Assembly (NCBI GenBank): GCA_025506515.1
Contig: CM046442.1
Location: forward strand, 106,846,849-106,910,848
Direction of reading: 5' to 3'
DNA from: Flaveria trinervia
Lineage: Eukaryota > Streptophyta > Magnoliopsida > Asterales > Asteraceae
DNA: 64,000 nucleotides
Under the pieces are notes generated by a model that saw nothing but the letters and a program-made list of their open reading frames with translations, was not told the DNA's origin and ran no database searches. The translations under genes were made by a program, and so were the position numbers. Positions 45,753 through 57,373 of the stretch are shown piece after piece; the stretch's first letter is position 1, and the number at the start of each line of letters is the position of its first letter.

Positions 45753-45776
45753 TACTAATGTTTCCTTTTGTAACAG
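45753..45776 (+). promoter_or_regulatory. Predicted 3' splice site abutting the C ORF3 start codon
   Basis: TACTAAT at 45753-45759, then GTTTCCTTTTGTAACAG ending at 45776, then ATG. Branch word, pyrimidine-rich tract and acceptor are in the expected order and spacing. Conserved with B. Confidence 0.62.
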
Positions 45777-46661
45777 ATGACGAGTCGGTGGACAATGAGC
45801 ACCAAGCACAATATATGTGCTTATCTGGATCAATCATCCAGACATGCACCTGACTTTGTTGGAATCATCTCATTTCTTAGATGCTTAAGCATCTCTCATG
45901 CAATCTCAACTCCATGCACACCGTACAAGTCTATTCAGCAGGCCTTCTGGGAAGGTGCTGTAGTTGATAGAACATCAGAGCCTCAATGAATCCGTAGTTC
46001 GATATTTGGAGAGGCTATTGAGATCTCTGAGGAAGATCTCAGGATAGTGTTGCAGCTTGGGGATGATACTGAATGTCCAACACGATTACACCCCCTGACT
46101 GTCAGAGGTTGTTTCCTGCGGGCCAAGTACGCTGGGGACATCAATGCAGGGGTGCTCAACAAGAGCAACCTGTGTCCCCAGTTCAAGTACCTTGCGCATG
46201 TACTGCTTAAGTGCTTAGCATCTCGAAAAGGAGGTTTTGATGAGCTGTCTGATCAAATCCAGAACGCATATGCTGCTCTGGTGCTGAACCATCCATTCAG
46301 CTTCTCCAAAATGATCTTCACCTACTTGGTGGAGAACATTAAGGGGAAAGGGAAGGAGGGCTTTTGCATGTACCCTCGCTTTATGCAGATGATCATAGAC
46401 CAGAAGCTCCCTGCCTTGCCGAAGGAGAAGGAAGATGCGGTGGTACTCGAGGTAATGGATGATACCACTTTGGGAAGGATGAAAGTTTACAGGGGGAAGT
46501 AGGTAAAGCCCCCTGTGAAGAGATTATTTAGGCATCTGGCCCGGGAAGACTACGTGGCGCCGGCTAGGCGTAAATGGCGTCACATTGATAGTGACTCTGA
46601 AGAAGAGCAGATACAGCTCCCTGATGATGACTCCGATGATGATAGCGGAGATGCTGGAGAT
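45777..46661 (+). pseudogene. Element C ORF3, N-terminal part, cut by E
   Basis: Matches B residue by residue over most of its length (MSTKHNICAYLD, LHPLTVRGCFLRAKY, MYPRFMQMIIDQKLP). TGA at 45987-45989 and TAG at 46500-46502 where B has coding residues (Gln at the second). The frame is otherwise open to the acidic segment, where E inserted at GAAGG. Confidence 0.88.
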
Positions 46662-47689
46662 GAAGGTGTCACACCCTCGCTAAGAGCGGAAACACGGGCA
46701 TGTAAAGAGACGGGAATCGTCATAACACATGGTAAGCGATAGAGATGCAATAATAATAATGATGACAAGCGTGTCATGACGACACCCGACAACAAGGGGA
46801 CTTGTGTCGTGTTTAGTCAGTAATCACGACCATATAGCCATAAGCATAAACATGACATAAAATAAACATAGATAACAACGTTGAATGTAATTCCCACAAC
46901 CCGGGAACAAGTTACAAAGTGTAATATTGTTTGAAACAGTTACAACAATGTTTTCAAAATGACAAGTTTAGCCCGAAAATGCATCCTAGGGTCTCCACTA
47001 AGGCAGCACACCTAGAACCTCAGCTAGTATGATCACCTGAAAAGATATGATCAAAATGGTCAACAAAGTTGTTGGTGAGCTCGTAGATTTTAAAATAAAT
47101 AAGTAATGATGCTGTATAAAGTTGTTGCAGAATACCATGCATATAGTTATAAGTAAGGAAAATCACATGACAAGATCTTTACAACCAAACCTAACGATGT
47201 ACACAAAGTATCTTGTTGGAATATATTCACCCAAGGCCCGTTCCTGGCTTTTGTTGGTACTAACTAGTATACCAATATGAGGTGGGGTTGTCAACCTAGT
47301 AGTACTACCAATACCTATCCGTCGGTTCCCACACTGGAATTAATGGTTGTAAGAAAGAACCACAAAGCAGAATCAAGCATGTAAGAGATAAGTACCCACA
47401 AAACAGTAGCACGTTGATTCCAAGTATGTAAATTGTATGTATGTTGTACGGCATAGAAAGCAGGCGAGCATACTTTTCCCCCATGTTTGTAAATGTTTGT
47501 AAGTAGTATAAGCATAATGGGTTGTTGATAATTGTAAGGTGTTAGGTTGATTTCAATGGAAATAGTATGTGCATGTTGATAGCGTTGACTTTAATCTTTG
47601 TGGTCAGGCAGTGACACTTTACTGATGTTACCTTATCATCATCAACGTTCAGGAAGGAAATTAACACTCAAACATCATCAGTCACACAA

Positions 47690-48135
47690 CAAGACGAGAC
47701 GCTCAAGTCAACACTCCATTCGTACGAATCAACCTTCAATCGTAAGCTTCATTGGCACGATTGAACCTTCATTCGTACGACTAACATTCAGTCGTACCAC
47801 ACAACACCTAATCACACGACTTAACCTCCATACGCATGAATCAACCTTCATTCGTATGAATCAGCTTCATTCGTACGACTGAACCTTCATTCGTACGATT
47901 GGCCTTCGGTCGTGCGATACACGCACAGTCTCATGCATTCATTCGATCGTAGGACTCAATCGCACACTACATTCATCAACATTGACTCAATCGCACACAA
48001 TATTCTATCGCACGACTCAGTCGCATGACATCCCCAGTCGCACAACTCAATTGCCCGAATGACACAGTCGCATGACTCAGTTGCACAACTCACCCAGTCG
48101 CACGGCTCAGTCGCATGACAGACCCAGTTGCCTGA
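47690..48135. repeat. CpG-centred word array in E LTR
   Basis: CATTCGTACGAATC, CAGTCGTACCACAC, CATTCGTACGACTG, CAGTCGCATGACAT and similar. On the element strand it lies downstream of the TATA box, so it would be transcribed. Second copy at 55600-56040. Confidence 0.88.
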
Positions 48136-48502
48136 ACTGCAGGTTCGTGACTGCTGAAGTGCAGAGCAGCCTTCGGCTGCCCCAAGCATGGTTTTACACA
48201 ACAATGACTTCCAGAATCACACAACAAACACACATGAACAAGAAGCACACGCACCCACACGACCTCTTGTGTTCGAGTTGACCCGAACACCCGAACCCTA
48301 GAAATGGACAGCAGTAAAACGAGCAAGAAATGGACAACCAAGGTCGTCTACCTGCAAGGATGGAGTAGACTAGGTTGTAGACGAAGTCTAGACGATGAAA
48401 ACGTGACCGAACAAGGCGTTTTTGGTGCTAAGATGAGATGTGAAGTGGAAAAGAAGATGATGAAGAAGAAATGGAGAGGATGAAGAAAATGGCTCGGAAT
48501 GA

Positions 48503-48511
48503 GTTTTTATA
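48503..48511 (-). promoter_or_regulatory. Element E LTR TATA box
   Basis: TATAAAAAC on the minus strand; copy at 56422-56430 in the other LTR. Confidence 0.6.
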
Positions 48512-48886
48512 CCCATCCCAGGTTTGCAAAATGTCAATTTTAGTCCCTGCACTTAGCCCCCGAGTTTCCAAAGTTTGCTTCGGTTGAAAACGACTTTAGA
48601 ATGTTCGCTATACTAATGTTAAAAGCGTGATTTATGGTAATTGATGGCTTAAAATGGTTTTATTAATGGCAATGGTTATAATTAAAAATGATATATTTGG
48701 TGATAATGGTGATGAAATTTATAAAAGGTTTATCCTTAGCACACGTTCACGAGGAAGTACAGGCACAAGGTAATAAAGCAAACATGATTCCTTAAAATAG
48801 GAGTTCATGAAGAAGAGGAAGAATAATTAAAATAATTCTATGGTTAATTATGTCGTTCGACGGACCTTAAGGTGACGGATGTCACA

Positions 48887-48899
48887 GTATCCCCAGTTG
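48887..48899 (-). other. Element E purine tract
   Basis: ACTGGGGATAC-type G-rich sequence (minus strand) abutting the 3' LTR; weaker than in A-C. Confidence 0.6.
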
Positions 48900-48994
48900 A
48901 GAGAATTTCGTCCCGAAATTCAGCTGGAGTTAGGTCCAAGAGTGTCATCCGCGAATAGGTGTGGGTATTTGAGTTTCATCTGATCTTCCCGTTC

Positions 48995-50683
48995 CTATGT
49001 AAACTCTGGCCCTCGCTTTGAATTCCACCTTACGCAAACAATTGGTATTCTACTGCGCTTCACCTGTTTGACCTTACGATCCATGATCTCAATGGGTTCC
49101 TCAATAAAATGAAGCTTTTCATCGATTTTGATATCCTCATTTGGTACATGAAGTGATTCGTCAGCCAAACACTTCTTGAGGTTCGACACATGGAAAGTAT
49201 CATGCACACTATTGAGTTCTTGTGGTAACCTTAATCGGTAAGCCATTGGACCAATTCTTTCTGTAATCTCGAATGGTCCAACGTATCTTGGGGCTAACTT
49301 CCCTTTCTTTACAAACCGAACAACTCCTTTCCAAGGAGAGACTTTGAGTAACACTTGGTCCCCAATGTTGAATTCTAGAGGCTTCCGACGATTGTCGGCA
49401 TAACTCTTTTGGTGATCTCTAGCGGCTTTCAGTCTATCTTTGATTTGGAAGATCTTGTCGGTTGTTTCCTGAATGATCTCTGGGCCTGTTAACTGACTTT
49501 TACCAATCTCGGCCCAACAAACGGGTGATCTACACTTTCTTCCGTACAACGCTTCGAACGGAGCACACCCAATGCTGGTATGGTAGCTGTTATTGTAAGA
49601 GAACTCAATCAATGGCAAATGAGTGTCCCAACTACCACCAATGTCGATTACACAAGCTCTCAGCATGTCTTCCAGCATTTGTATGGTTCGTTCACTTTGG
49701 CCATCTGTTTGAGGGTGATAGGCGGTACTCATGTCTAATCGAGTGCCCATCGCTTTCTGTAGTGTCTGCCAAAATCGTGAAGTGAATCGGCCGTCACGGT
49801 CGGATATGATTGACACCGGCACTCCGTGTCTTGTCACGACCTCTTTTATGTACAATCTTGCTAACTTGTCCATTTTGTAGTCTTCTCGGATTGGCAAGAA
49901 ATGTGCTGATTTCGTCATTCGATCCACTACGACCCATATCGAGTCATGCCCATTGCTCGCTCGAGGGAGTTTGGTAATGAAATCCATGGCTATGTTTTCC
50001 CATTTCCATTCGGGAATATCAGGTTGCTGTAGCAGTCCCGATTGTTTCTGATGTTCAGCTTTAACTTTCGAGCATCTCAAGCATCTGCTGACGTACGTGG
50101 CAATGTCTTTCTTCATGTCTGGCCACCAATACAGATCTTTGAGATCGTGGTACATCTTGTCTGCGCTAGGATGAATAGAATATCGCGTCTTATGTGCTTC
50201 ATCCATGACCAAGGTACGTACACCACCCCACTTGGGTACCCATATACGGTCCACGAAGTACTCTACACCATCGTCCTTGCACCTCAGTTGTTTATCCAAC
50301 CCTCGGAATTCTTCTCCCGCAAGGTTTTCTTCTTTCAACGCCTCACTTTGTGCAATTTGGATCTGAGCTTTCAAATTTGTTTGAATGGTCAATCCCAAAG
50401 CTCGAGCACGTAGTGGTTTCACGCGTTCTTTGCGGCTTAGAGCATCAGCCACCACATTAGCTTTCCCCGGATGATACCGGATTTCACAATCGTAGTCGCT
50501 AAGAAGCTCTACCCAGCGTCGCTGTCGCATATTGAGTTCCTTCTGATCCAAGATATGTTGAAGGCTTCTATGATCTGTGTATATGATGCATTTGGTTCCA
50601 TATAGGTAATGCCTCCATATTTTGGGTGCGAATACTATAGCGCCCAACTCAAGATCATGAGTTGTGTAGTTCTTCTCGTGCAC
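48995..50683 (-). pseudogene. Element E RNase H, integrase and truncated chromodomain
   Basis: The frame would run in from 50693; a TGA at the joint (about 50684) interrupts it, in place of a likely Arg. RNase H has HDLELGAIVFA, YTDHRSLQHIL and ANVVADALSRK. The integrase zinc region is H-x-x-x-D-K-M-Y to CLRCSKVK. Core Asp, Asp and Glu lie in AMDFITKLPR, SDRDGRFTSRFW and TDGQSERTIQML. The GPY-type region runs LAPRYVGPFEIT to FHVSNLKKCL. It ends IPIVCVRWNSKRGPEFT at a TAG (48995-48997) where chromodomains usually have Trp, so the chromodomain is cut. Confidence 0.92.
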
Positions 50684-50692
50684 CTTAAGTTG

Positions 50693-51807
50693 TCATGAAG
50701 GGTAGGCAATCACCTTATCTTTCTGCATTAGTACACCTCCCAACCCTTGATGCGAAGCATCATAGTATACCACAAAGTCATCAGTTCCGTCTGGGAGGGA
50801 CAATATCGGTGCATTACACAGCTTATCTTTCAGCGTTTGGAACGCTTGTTCTTGTGCATGTCCCCAATCAAACTTCTTGTCTTTCTGAGTCAAAAATGTC
50901 AACGGTTGAGCGATCTTTGAAAAGTTCACAATGAAACGACGATAGTATCCAGCCAATCCTAAGAATTTTTGAATCTCTGAAGGTGTCTGGGGTGGATCCC
51001 ATTTCTTCACCGCTTCGATCTTGCCGGATCTACATGAATCCCATCCTTGTTAACCACATGACCCAAAAACTTCACCTCTCGCAGCCAGAATTCACACTTC
51101 GAGAACTTGGCGAAACGTTTCTCTTCCCTTAACAATTCCAGTATTGCCCGAAGGTGTTCTTCATGATCCTCTTTCGATCGGGAGTAGATAAGTATGTTGT
51201 CTATGAATACGATCACAAACTTATCCAAGTAAGGTTTACACACCCGATTCGTTAGATCCATAAACACAGCTGGTGCGTTAGTCAATCCGAACGGCATGAC
51301 CAAGAACTCATAGTGCCCATAACGAGTTCTAAACGCTGTCTTCGGTACGTCCTCCTCGAAAACCGTTAGTTGATGATATCCAGATCGAAGGTCGATCTTG
51401 GAAAAATGCGAAGCTCCTTGTAACTGATCAAACAGGTCGTCGATCCTGGGGAGAGGATACTGATTCTTCACAATTAATTTGTTCAATTCACGGTAGTCAA
51501 TGCACATACGGAACGACCCATCCTTCTTCTTGACAAATAACACCAGTGCTCCCCAAGGCGAGTGACTCGGCCAAATAAAACCCTTCTCCAGTAGTTCCTG
51601 TAACTGGCTAGATAACTCTTGCATTTCAGATGGTGCCAACCGATACGGTGTCTTTGCTACCGGTGTAGCTCCAGGAACCAACTCAATACGAAATTCCACC
51701 TGCCGTGGAGGAGGCAAACTAGACAAGTCATCAGGAAATACATCTGGGTAATCGCGCACTATAGGGATATCTACCAATTTCTGCTCCTCTTCCTTCTTTT
51801 CTACCAA
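50693..51807 (-). pseudogene. Element E reverse transcriptase, broken
   Basis: Two frames overlap near 51007-51010, showing an indel. RT motifs: YRLAPSEMQEL, FRMCIDYRELNKL, FSKIDLRSGYHQ, VMPFGLTNAPAVF, and the active site reads FIDN instead of FIDD (codon 51196-51198). The second piece has the thumb/connection region (PSEIQKFLGLAGYYRRFI). Confidence 0.92.
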
Positions 51808-52060
51808 ATGAGCCAGAAAAGCGTAGCACTGTTTTCATAAACTCCGGCGTGCTTTCATGCAAGAGATAAGCTTTAAGTTTCTTCCCGGTCATTCTCCTTG
51901 AATTCTGAGTACTCCTCCGTCTGACATAGGGATTCGTACTACCTTGTCCCGACAGACAATCTCGACTCCGTGTTTCGACAACTAATCCATTCCCACAATC
52001 ACGTCGAAACTTCCTAACTCAAAGGGATCAAGTCTATATCGAAGGCGTGGTTCTCCAATA
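51808..52060 (-). other. Element E protease-RT linker, out of frame
   Basis: Continues the polyprotein with several stops and frame changes; residual protein similarity (a GSFDVIVGMD-like stretch) is visible around 51960-52030. Confidence 0.5.
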
Positions 52061-52621
52061 TTATCGAGCACTTTCTAATAATCTCGTGGCCTGAACAACC
52101 CTACCATTGGCCATTTCTACAGAGTAGCTAGTTTCTAGCCTACTAGGACTAAAATCGAGTAATTGCACAAACTCAGAAGATATAAAGCTATTGTCGGCTC
52201 CAGTGTTAAATAGTACAGATGCAAAGTGATTATTGAGTAAGTGCGTACCCGTGACAACATTTGGGTCCTGACGGGCATCATTGGCTCCAATGACAAAAGC
52301 GCGTCCTCGAGCCGCATTCCCTTGGTTTGCTGGGCCTTGATTTCCAGCTATAGCCATCGTCTGATGCTGGTTGTTCCCTTGTTGGCGCGGTGCCCGATTC
52401 AATTTGGGGCACATGTTCCTGTAGTGATCAGGGCTTCCACACTCATAGCAGCCCCTGGCATCCCCGACGGGGTTAACCGCATTGACTGGTGCGACCATAT
52501 TCGGCGCTGTTCTGCAGTCTCTTGCTAAATGCCCCGGGCCTCTACAGTTCGTGCACACCCGGCACGGTATAGCTGGGGGATGATGAAAGTTGCACCTATC
52601 GCATTTGGGGTGAGGACCCAC
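52061..52621 (-). pseudogene. Element E Gag zinc knuckles and protease, broken
   Basis: Knuckles CTNCRGPGHLARDC and CYECGSPDHYRNMC. The protease motif reads VLFNTGADNSFIS, with Asn for the catalytic Asp (codon 52205-52207). A TGA near 52622-52627 separates it from the capsid part. Confidence 0.88.
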
Positions 52622-52627
52622 ATATTC

Positions 52628-53644
52628 TCACCTGCCCTGGGTCACGGTCACAAAATTTCTGGTTGTCTTGGCCCTTTTCTCGAATTTCCCGGCACTCGAC
52701 TGGCTCGTTTCCCCAACATCTTTCCTTTTCTCTGCTCCCTTGCCCAAAACCCCTACTCTCACCATCTCATCAGTTAGAGCGCCAACCTTTAGAATTGCGC
52801 TCTGGATAGTAGGAGGAGCAACTACATTTACCATTGCTCGGATTTGAGGCGCAAATCCCCAAATATACCTCTCTATCCTTTTTGATTCCGGGGTGACTAG
52901 ATGCGGAACCAATCTTGCTAGCTCGTGAAAACGATCGGTGTAAGCTGCGTGCCCAGCCCCTACCATAACATGATTCCAGAACTGATGCTCAAGTTTTTGT
53001 ATCTCGTTAAGAGGACAGTACTCCTTGGTGATTAGGGCTTTGAACTCATCCCACGAAATTTGCATCGCCGATTCTCTTCCCCTAGCCTGAATCTGAGTGT
53101 TCCACCACATTAGTGCTTTGCCCTGTAGTAAGCACGTGGCATACATAATCCTTTGACTGTCGAGGCATTCGCTGATGTCGATCACAGCCTCCATCTTTTC
53201 AAGCCATCTGGTCAGGGCTATGGCTCCATCGTTGCCATCAAACTCTCTTGGTTTACAAGCCACAAATTCATTGTATGAACATCCCCATCTAGCATTCACA
53301 ACCCCGGTCTCATTAACGATTCCAGTTTCATTACCGGCTGTACCACCATTCCCGGTCTCTTGATTGCTTTCGTTCCCAGTCGGGTTCCCGTTATCCTCAT
53401 TATCATTGCCACCATTCCCGTGGGGGTGAGAATTTTGAAGAGCATCGCTCACTTGGGCCACAATAGTTGGAATCAGTGCGGCCAACTGTTGAGCGATTAA
53501 GGCTGCCATGTCAGAGTTTCTTGTTCCCTGATTGACATTGGTAGGACCATCACTTGTTCTCGGTGCTCTACCTCTGTCTCTGCCTCTGCCCCTCGGGGCT
53601 TCACTTCCGCCACTGTTGCTGCGGGTAACTCTTCGAGGCGGCAT
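52628..53644 (-). CDS. Element E Gag, matrix and capsid part
   Basis: 338 codons from ATG at 53644: basic start (MPPRRVTRSNSGGSEAPRGR), Asn/Gly-rich linker, then a retrotransposon Gag domain (ALTRWLEKMEAVIDISECLD, KALMWWNTQIQARG, EYCPLNEIQKLEHQFW). Intact up to the TGA before the knuckles. Confidence 0.9.
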   Translation of the reverse strand: MPPRRVTRSNSGGSEAPRGRGRDRGRAPRTSDGPTNVNQGTRNSDMAALIAQQLAALIPTIVAQVSDALQNSHPHGNGGNDNEDNGNPTGNESNQETGNGGTAGNETGIVNETGVVNARWGCSYNEFVACKPREFDGNDGAIALTRWLEKMEAVIDISECLDSQRIMYATCLLQGKALMWWNTQIQARGRESAMQISWDEFKALITKEYCPLNEIQKLEHQFWNHVMVGAGHAAYTDRFHELARLVPHLVTPESKRIERYIWGFAPQIRAMVNVVAPPTIQSAILKVGALTDEMVRVGVLGKGAEKRKDVGETSQSSAGKFEKRAKTTRNFVTVTQGR

Positions 53645-54240
53645 GTTCTAATCATAAGAATTGTAAACGCATAAGTTTTAACCATTGCGGGGCACATTAT
53701 CCATGTCACATTAAGGTCTAACTTTCTGGGTTAAGACCATACTTATGGTTGCCACACAACGCATACAAATCGTGTAATTCTCATGCCATGTATAGGTAAT
53801 GTCCAAACACTAGTCCATCATAATAATGACATATCCATGCATGAAATCAAGTTTAGTCTAGCGGAGGTTGCTTATTTCCTCCTCTCTCGAGGTCTCAGAC
53901 ATAACCTCCTCGGGGTAAATCCTAGTGTCTAAGGTCAAACGCAATAGCATGATCTATGAATATCTCTTTGGGTTCAATACCCGGATTGATAAAACAACTC
54001 GGTGTGCAGAGGGAAACGGAAGATCCAATAGAAGCATCCTGTAAAGAGCGAGCACAAGGGCTCCCTCACAAGGTGAAATGATCACGAAACAGATAGATAA
54101 ACGAACAAGCAATGAGGAACACGTATGAGATATAAAATGCACACAACCCTGGCATGCAAATCTACATGAAGGTTCCTAGGTTATAGTCTAGGTCAAGTGT
54201 ATTGCCTAATTCTCTATAACCAGTGGCTCTAATACCAGTC
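53645..54240 (-). other. Element E leader and PBS
   Basis: Non-coding leader; PBS TGGTATTAGAGC on the minus strand at 54226-54237, like that of F. No other feature seen. Confidence 0.8.
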
Positions 54241-56808
54241 TGTCACACCCCCGCTAAGAGCGGAAACACGGGGATGTAACGAGACGGGAATCGTCATAAC
54301 ACATGGTAAGCAATAGAGATGCAATAATAATAATGATGACAAGCGTGTCATGACGACACTCGACAACAAGGGGACTTGTGTCGTGTTTAGTCAGTAATCA
54401 CGACCACATAGCCATAAGCATAAACATGATATAAGATAAACATAGATAATAACGTTGTATGTAATTCTCACAACCCGGGAACAAGTTACAAAGTGTAATG
54501 TTGTTTGAAACAGTTACAACAATTGTTTTCAAAATGACAGTTTAGCCCGAAAATGCATCCTAGGGTCTCCACTAAGGCAGCACACCTAGAACCTCAGCTA
54601 GCATGATCACGTGAAAAGATATGCTCAAAATGGTCAATAAAATTGTTGGTGAGCTCACAGGTTTAAAAGTAAATAAGTAATGATGCTGTATAAAGTTGTT
54701 GCAGAATACCATGCATACAGTTATAAGTAAGAAAAATCACATGACAAGAGCTTTACAACCAAACCTAACGACGTACACAAAGAACCTTGTCGGAATATAT
54801 TCACCCGAGGCCCGTTCCTGGCTTTTGTTGGTACTAACTAGTATACCAACACGAGGGTGGGGGTGTCAACCCAGTAGTACTACCAATACCTATCCGTCAG
54901 TTCCCACACTAGAATTAAATGGTTGTAAGAAAGAACCACAAAGCAGAATCAAGCATGTATCAGATAAGTACCCACAAAACAGTAGCACGTTGATTCCAAG
55001 TATGTAAATTGTATGTATGTTGTACGGCATAGAAAGCAGGCGAGCATACTTTTCCCCCATGTTTGTAAATGTTTGTAAAGTAGTATAAGCATAAAAAGGG
55101 GCCACGAAACTCACATGTTAAGTGGTAAGTATGAATGATCAAGATTCCCAACAGTTGAATGCAATGAACAGTCAAACACCTATTGACAGTTATTGTTAAG
55201 CATTAATGACGTGTATAAAGCATATAGTAATGTTTGGTCGGTTCGGGTTGTATCGGTTCGGATGTGGGTAGCACACACACAAGCAAACACATATATTAGA
55301 TCTTATGTAGATCCAAGTACTAAGAGTAGTCGTCATTGCTTATGACATCCATATAAGGATCCCACTGTTATTAAAGATAGCACTTGTTAAATATTTGTAG
55401 TCCCAAATGGGTTGTTGATAATTGTAAGGTGTTAGGTTGATTTCAATTGGAAATAGTATGTGCATGTTGATAGCGTTGACTTTAATTTTTGTGGTCAGGC
55501 AGTGACACTTTTACTGATGTTACCTTATCATCATCAAACGTTCAGGAAGGAAATTCACACTCAAACATCATCAGTCACACAACAAGACCAGATGCTCAAC
55601 TCAACACTCCATTCGTACAAATCAACCTTCAATCATACAAATCAGCTTCATTGGCACGATTGAACCTTCATTTGTACGACTGGCATTCAGTCGTACCACA
55701 CAACACCTAAACACATGACTTAACCTCCATACGCACGAATCAACCTTCATTCATACGAATCAGCTTCATTCGTACGACTGAACCTTCAATCCTATGATTT
55801 GCCTTCAGTCGTGCGATACACGTACAGTCGCATGCATTCATTCGATCGTAGGACTCAATCACACACTACATTCATCCGCATTGACTCAATCGCGCACAAC
55901 ATTTGATCGCACGACTCAGTCGCATGACATCCCTAGTCACACACTCATTCGCCCGAATGACATAATCGCATGACTCAGTCGCACGACTCACCCAGTCGCA
56001 CGGTTCAGTCGCATGACAGACCCAGTCGCCTGAACTGCAGGTTCGTGACTGCTGAAGTGCAGAGCAGCCTTCGGCTGCCCCAAGCACGGGTTTTACATAA
56101 CAAGAACTTCTAGAATCACACAACAAACACACACGAACAAGAAGCACAAGCAGAAAGTCATCACACGCACCCACACGACCTCTTGTGTTTGAGTTGACCT
56201 GAACACCCGAAACCCTAGAAATGGACAGCAGTAAAACGAGCAAGAAATGGACAACCAAGTTCGTCTACCTGCAAGGATGGAGTAAACTAGGTTGTAGACG
56301 AAGTCTGGACAACGAAAATGTGACCGAACGGGGCGTTTTTGGTGCTAAGATGAAGATGTGAAGTGGAGAAGAAGAAGATGAAAAAGAAATGGAGAGGATG
56401 AAGAAAATGGCTGGGAATGGGGTTTTTATACCCATCCCAAGTTTGCAAAATGTTAATTTTAGTCCCTGCACTTAGCCCCCGAGTTTCCAAAGTTTGCTTC
56501 GGTTGAAAACGACTTTAGAATGTTCGCTATATTAATGTTAAAAACGTGATTTATGGTAATTGATGGCTTAAAATGGTTTTATTAATGGCAATGGTTATAA
56601 TTAAAAATGATATATTTGGTGATAATGGTGATGAAAATTTATAAAAGGTTTATGCTTAGCACACGTTCACGGAGGAAGTACAGGCACAAGGGTAGTAAAG
56701 CAAACATGATTCCTTAAAACAGGTGTTCATGAAGAAGAGAAAGAATAATTAATATAAATCTATGGTTAGTTATGTCATTCGACGAACCTTAAGGTGACGG
56801 ATGTCATA
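54241..56808 (-). repeat. Element E 5' LTR
   Basis: 2568 bp, includes the segment missing from the other LTR (about 55095-55408). Word array at 55600-56040. The outer end reads GTCATA where the other copy has GTCACA. Confidence 0.93.
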
Positions 56809-56813
56809 GAAGG

Positions 56814-57368
56814 ACCCACTCACAAAGGGGTCTCACTACTGCTATTCCATCTCCAGCATCTGCCCCCACTGGAGACGGAGCAGAGACTGATGGGTTCCAC
56901 CAAGATTTAATGCTTGGTGAAGAAGAAGATGAGTCAGATGAGGAGCCGCTGACTCAGACTGTGGGAAGTAAAGTTGTTCCCATAGAATGAGGGCTCCGAG
57001 CGGTTGGTGAACGCCCAGGTGGATCGGAAGAGAATGCTGCTGACCCCACTTATGCTCCCGATCCGCCAAGCCATGTACTAGGGGAGCATCCTCCTCAACA
57101 GGATCGAGGAAGAAGAGGATGGCTCAGCCCCATGGCTTGAAAAGGAAGAAACACAGAATCACTTTTATCACCACCACAGCCACCACCACAGCCACCATTC
57201 CACCTACCACCACTACCACCCTTCCATCCACCACCACACCATTCACACCTACATCACCACCACCATCATCTATACCGCCACCAATCTTCACCACTGCCAC
57301 CACCAGCACTAGCCATCCTACAACATCATCCTCTTTCTCTCCATATCCATCAAGATCACCTCTGCCTC
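56814..57368 (+). pseudogene. Element C ORF3, middle part between E and G
   Basis: Resumes in the acidic segment (HQDLMLGEEEDESDEEPLTQ), with a TGA near 56986 and a frame change near 57110. Then AQPHGLKRKKHRITFITTTA and a Thr/Pro/Ser-rich linker as in B. Cut by G after CTCCCAGT. Confidence 0.8.
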
Positions 57369-57373
57369 CCAGT

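Larger units (their letters stand above)
46667..48886 (-). repeat. Element E 3' LTR
   Basis: 2220 bp; shorter than the other copy because it lacks about 310 bp corresponding to 55095-55408. Word array at 47690-48135; TATA-like TATAAAAAC at 48511-48503 on the minus strand. Confidence 0.93.
46667..56808 (-). mobile_element. Gypsy element E, Tekay-like chromovirus
   Basis: LTRs 46667-48886 and 54241-56808. On the plus strand they begin TGTCACACCCNCGC and end ACGGATGTCACA/ATA. Target duplication GAAGG at 46662-46666 and 56809-56813, perfect. Minus-strand order: PBS, gag, protease, RT, RNase H, integrase, chromodomain-type end. Inserted in ORF3 of C. Clade is inferred from the integrase and C-terminal end. 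Confidence 0.95.
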
